Source of the DNA: Nanobdellota archaeon
GTDB lineage: Archaea; Nanoarchaeota; Nanoarchaeia; Woesearchaeales; GW2011-AR9
Direction of reading: 5' to 3'
Length of the DNA stretch: 6,397 nucleotides
NCBI GenBank assembly: GCA_002687775.1
Contig: NZBF01000007.1
Span: 1 to 6,397, forward strand
Position 1 is the stretch's first letter. Each line of letters opens with the position of its first letter. Below the pieces are notes generated by a model. The model ran no database searches and had not been told where the DNA came from. It saw nothing but the letters and a program-made list of their open reading frames with translations. The position numbers and the translations under genes were made by a program. This document shows, in pieces, positions 4,879 through 6,397 of this stretch.

Positions 4879-5709
4879 TTATGGTTTATATAACTTTCCA
4901 ATTTCAGTTTGGAATTGTTCCCAACCAAATTCAGGAACATGCGTTCGAGATACTGCCAAAATTTCTTCCATAGTTGGGCTTCTTAATCTTTCCGTTTCCT
5001 GTGGGGTTGATGGAACTTCATTTTCAGGCGCGTCGCCTTCGGCGATTACACGACGTACCCCACGCAGGGCGTCATGATTGATAACATTACGACCATTGGC
5101 ATCGAAGTATGAACCGTCGTTGAAATCACCCAGCCACGAAGCCCGCCCAACGAATTTTTTGTCATTACTTCTTAACATACCTTGAACATAGTCAGGCATT
5201 AATACGAAAACGTAGGGAGTTTTTCCTGCTTCTGCAAATATTTCCATGTTTTGACCAAAATTTTCCTCGTCTGGACCATAGATACGCTGAGCAGCTTTCC
5301 TTTGCTCAGAATTTAATTTCCCTACTGCTTTAGGATTAACTACGAAATGTCCATACTGGTCGTAGTCTTTCATAAGTTTTAATCCCTTCAGATTGACAAC
5401 GACACTATCCTCATGCTCCAAAGAAGATTGTGCAGCATCAGCATCAGGAAAATAGTTTCCTTGTCCTGTTAGTTGGCTATATGCTTCGTCAATATTTTTT
5501 AAGACTAAATTTTGTGGTTCACGAGTGATTACCCATAAATGCTTTCTTTTTTGAACTGTATACAATTCACCATCAGCAGTATAAAACCATTGATTCCTTA
5601 ATCCATGGTTAGTTCTTCGCTCAGTAGTAAGCTGGTCAACATGCTGAAATGTGCCTAGCTCTAGTTCTTTGTACGCCAATAAATTCCCAGTAACGTTTTC
5701 TAATGCCAT
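4879..5709 (-). CDS. DGR target (variable) protein, 276 aa
   Basis: This is the protein that the DGR diversifies. Residues 187-218 are encoded by the VR. Compared with the TR, ten residues differ: Gly194, Asp195, Asp198, Gly199, Tyr201, Asp203, Gly206, Ile210, Asp213 and Val218. The framework (GRASWL, Phe196, Ser200, Phe202, Ala204, Arg207, ALRG) is fixed. Most DGR targets display variable residues on a C-type lectin fold, and the fixed Trp and ALRGVRR pattern fits that, but the fold is inferred. The N-terminal 180 residues, with WFYTADGELYTV (41-52) and TPYVFVLMPDY (164-174), are not recognised. No signal peptide or membrane segment is visible. A 57-residue Pro/Glu-containing tail follows the VR, whereas VRs usually lie near the C-terminus. 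I chose ATG at 5709 over an upstream TTG at 5730 because the TATA box is 32 nt away, predicting a leaderless mRNA. Confidence 0.93.
   Translation of the reverse strand: MALENVTGNLLAYKELELGTFQHVDQLTTERRTNHGLRNQWFYTADGELYTVQKRKHLWVITREPQNLVLKNIDEAYSQLTGQGNYFPDADAAQSSLEHEDSVVVNLKGLKLMKDYDQYGHFVVNPKAVGKLNSEQRKAAQRIYGPDEENFGQNMEIFAEAGKTPYVFVLMPDYVQGMLRSNDKKFVGRASWLGDFNDGSYFDANGRNVINHDALRGVRRVIAEGDAPENEVPSTPQETERLRSPTMEEILAVSRTHVPEFGWEQFQTEIGKLYKP
5033..5045 (-). other. DNA hairpin downstream of VR (probable homing element)
   Basis: The minus strand reads TCGCC-GAA-GGCGA, a 5-bp GC-rich stem with a GAA loop, 10 nt past the 3' end of the VR. Known DGR targets carry a GC-rich hairpin just after the VR that promotes target recognition. 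The C-GAA-G turn is the same as in the very stable d(GCGAAGC) minihairpin. The TR has no such hairpin at the matching place, as expected for a target-only signal. Confidence 0.7.
5056..5151 (-). repeat. DGR variable repeat (VR)
   Basis: This is the recipient of mutagenic homing within the target gene. It covers codons 187-218 and matches the TR at 4581-4676 except at 14 positions, all TR adenines. Two changes are silent (GTA to GTT, GGA to GGG) and twelve alter ten codons. The invariant GC-rich stretch near its 3' end, CGCCCTGCGTGG (5071-5060), is the likely site where homing begins. Differences continue 3' of it only at the last adenines (GGAATA to GGGGTA). Confidence 0.95.
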
Positions 5710-5730
5710 TTTAAGTGTGAAAATGTTCAA

Positions 5731-5747
5731 TTATTTATAAACTTTTC
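5731..5747 (-). promoter_or_regulatory. BRE/TATA promoter of the DGR target gene
   Basis: The minus strand reads GAAAAGTTTATAAATAA. TATA begins at 5741, 32 nt before the ATG at 5709, so transcription should begin at or beside the start codon. The first 12 bases equal those of the LemA operon promoter. Confidence 0.7.
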
Positions 5748-5881
5748 TCTTTTTTTATCACTGTAAAGTAGTTTCTATTAACGCCGCGCCTTGAAATGTG
5801 AAAAACAAAGTAGGAACTCCCTTTTGATCATTATTTTCGAAGTATCGCTAAAGCTCTTTTATGGAATAGAACTCCCCCAGT

Positions 5882-5909
5882 CCTTCGGACAGTATGTCTC
5901 GGCTTCGCC
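5882..5909. repeat. Two small TTC-loop stems in the right arm of unit 3
   Basis: CC-TTC-GG, extended to GTCC/GGAC from 5880 to 5890, and GGC-TTC-GCC at 5901-5909 lie in the spacer between the two outermost right-arm blocks. This spacer is 42 nt on the right but only 10 nt in the left arm, so the stems look like an insertion within the arm. Confidence 0.4.
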
Positions 5910-5940
5910 TCGGATTGATAGGAACTTAAACACAACTTTT

Positions 5941-6297
5941 CGGACGAAATTTGGTGACAAGAAAGCAATCATGTTTACAGTAATATTCCCCCCAATTACA
6001 GTTTTAATTGCAACTCTTTTGAATAAATGGTTAGCTGTATTTTTCATGCTCTTATCTCCATTATTCTTTGGGCTTAGAACACCTATTTTAGATCATTTAA
6101 TCCATAAAGAAGTTACTTCTAGTATGAGGGCTACAGTTTACTCAGTTGCTGAACTAATAAAAAAACTAGCATTAGCCATTTTTGCACCATTCGCAGGATA
6201 CCTGGCAGAATTATATTCCATAAATGTTGCATTCCAAATGACTGGAATCATCTTATTTATAGTCCCTATTCTCTACTTTTTCTTAAAAGAAAAATAA
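5941..6297 (+). pseudogene. 3' remnant of an MFS transporter gene
   Basis: The plus-strand frame from about 5941 encodes roughly 118 residues typical of the C-terminal part of a major facilitator superfamily permease. FGDKKAIMF opens it, resembling the charged loop before a membrane helix. Further on are LRTPILDHLIHKEV, then SMRATVYSVAEL, PFAGYLAEL and a last hydrophobic helix ending LKEK before TAA at 6295-6297. About four membrane segments remain of the usual twelve. The frame stays open upstream to a TTG at 5791, but that part overlaps inverted-repeat blocks and hairpins and does not look like protein sequence. The transporter therefore breaks at about 5935-5945, exactly where the right arm of the DGR unit ends. 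The missing N-terminal part may lie left of this window if the units inserted into the gene. Confidence 0.7.
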
Positions 6298-6397
6298 TGC
6301 TCTCAACTTTCTCTCTATAACATCACTCTATTGAACAGAAACTCACAAACTTAAGAAACTAGAATGAAAATTCCCTTTTATGATACAATATGTATCT
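6298..6397. other. Trailing 100 bp without recognisable features
   Basis: This is AT-rich sequence after the MFS stop codon, with a pyrimidine-rich start (CTCTCAACTTTCTCTCTATA). No gene, repeat or promoter can be supported here. Confidence 0.5.

Larger units (their letters stand above)
3357..5935. repeat. Interrupted inverted repeats flanking the DGR (unit 3)
   Basis: Four blocks are mirrored around the DGR: TTGTGTTTAAGTTC at 3357-3370 with 5922-5935 (14/14), TGGGGGAGTTCT at 3381-3392 with 5868-5879 (12/12), GGTTCCTA with its G-run at 3437-3448 against TAGGAACTCCC at 5811-5821 (10/11), and GGCGGGGCGTT at 3472-3482 with 5780-5790 (10/11). Spacers are 10, 44 and 23 nt on the left and 42, 46 and 20 nt on the right. 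The innermost left block abuts the RT stop codon. Confidence 0.75.

Noticed and set aside
4758..4940. 60-aa minus-strand frame between target and RT, considered as an avd gene
   Set aside because: It overlaps the target gene's 3' end in another frame, lacks a ribosome-binding site and a plausible helical-bundle protein, and is half the usual Avd length.
5709..5730. TTG start at 5730 for the DGR target
   Set aside because: It gives only seven extra residues, has no ribosome-binding site, and lies immediately downstream of the TATA box, upstream of the expected transcription start.
5791..5940. N-terminal extension of the MFS frame from TTG 5791
   Set aside because: It runs through inverted-repeat blocks and hairpins, and its translation has no membrane-protein character or MFS pattern, so it is open by chance.
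5859..6047. Minus-strand frame opposite the MFS remnant
   Set aside because: It is antisense to recognisable MFS coding sequence and crosses the repeat arm.
1..6397. CRISPR arrays, tRNA or rRNA genes
   Set aside because: No regularly spaced direct repeats and no cloverleaf or rRNA-like segments were seen on either strand.

Overview
The window most likely comes from a DPANN-type archaeon (Woesearchaeota/Pacearchaeota-like) or a mobile element living in one. It is AT-rich. Several minus-strand genes have archaeal BRE/TATA boxes; two of these start 32 nt upstream of an ATG, which implies leaderless mRNAs. Another gene has a GGTG ribosome-binding site, and transcription units end in T-runs. Lineage is inferred from these signals, not proven.

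The main finding is a complete diversity-generating retroelement (DGR) on the minus strand, at about 3480-5750. It has a target gene (4879-5709) carrying a variable repeat (VR, 5056-5151) and a DGR-type reverse transcriptase (3483-4697). The template repeat (TR, 4581-4676) lies inside the 5' end of the RT reading frame. TR and VR are 96 bp each and differ at 14 positions, and all 14 are adenines of the TR coding strand. The TR is read in the same frame as the VR, so the RT appears to carry an Asn-rich copy of the target's variable segment at its N-terminus. A GC-rich hairpin with a GAA loop lies 10 nt downstream of the VR, where DGR target hairpins are expected. No avd gene is present.

Layout from left to right, with genes on the minus strand unless noted: a helical orphan protein (123-512); a two-gene operon for a small lipoprotein (1602-1787) and a secreted repeat protein (865-1599); a LemA operon of a small DUF2683-like protein (2993-3178), LemA (2444-2980), a 32-aa membrane peptide (2349-2447) and a 71-aa membrane protein (2112-2327) in the same frame as the peptide but separated from it by a TAA; the DGR; and, on the plus strand, the 3' remnant of an MFS transporter gene (5941-6297).

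The intergenic DNA is highly structured. Each of the four transcription units sits between its own pair of long, interrupted inverted repeats, with blocks of 10-16 bp in mirrored order. Two junctions between units share a module: a hairpin with an ATGAA loop followed by GACTTAACATC(A/G)TTA. The layout looks like an array of cassette-like units, one of which carries the DGR, and the right end of the last unit coincides with the truncation point of the MFS gene. I do not recognise this arrangement as a described element class.
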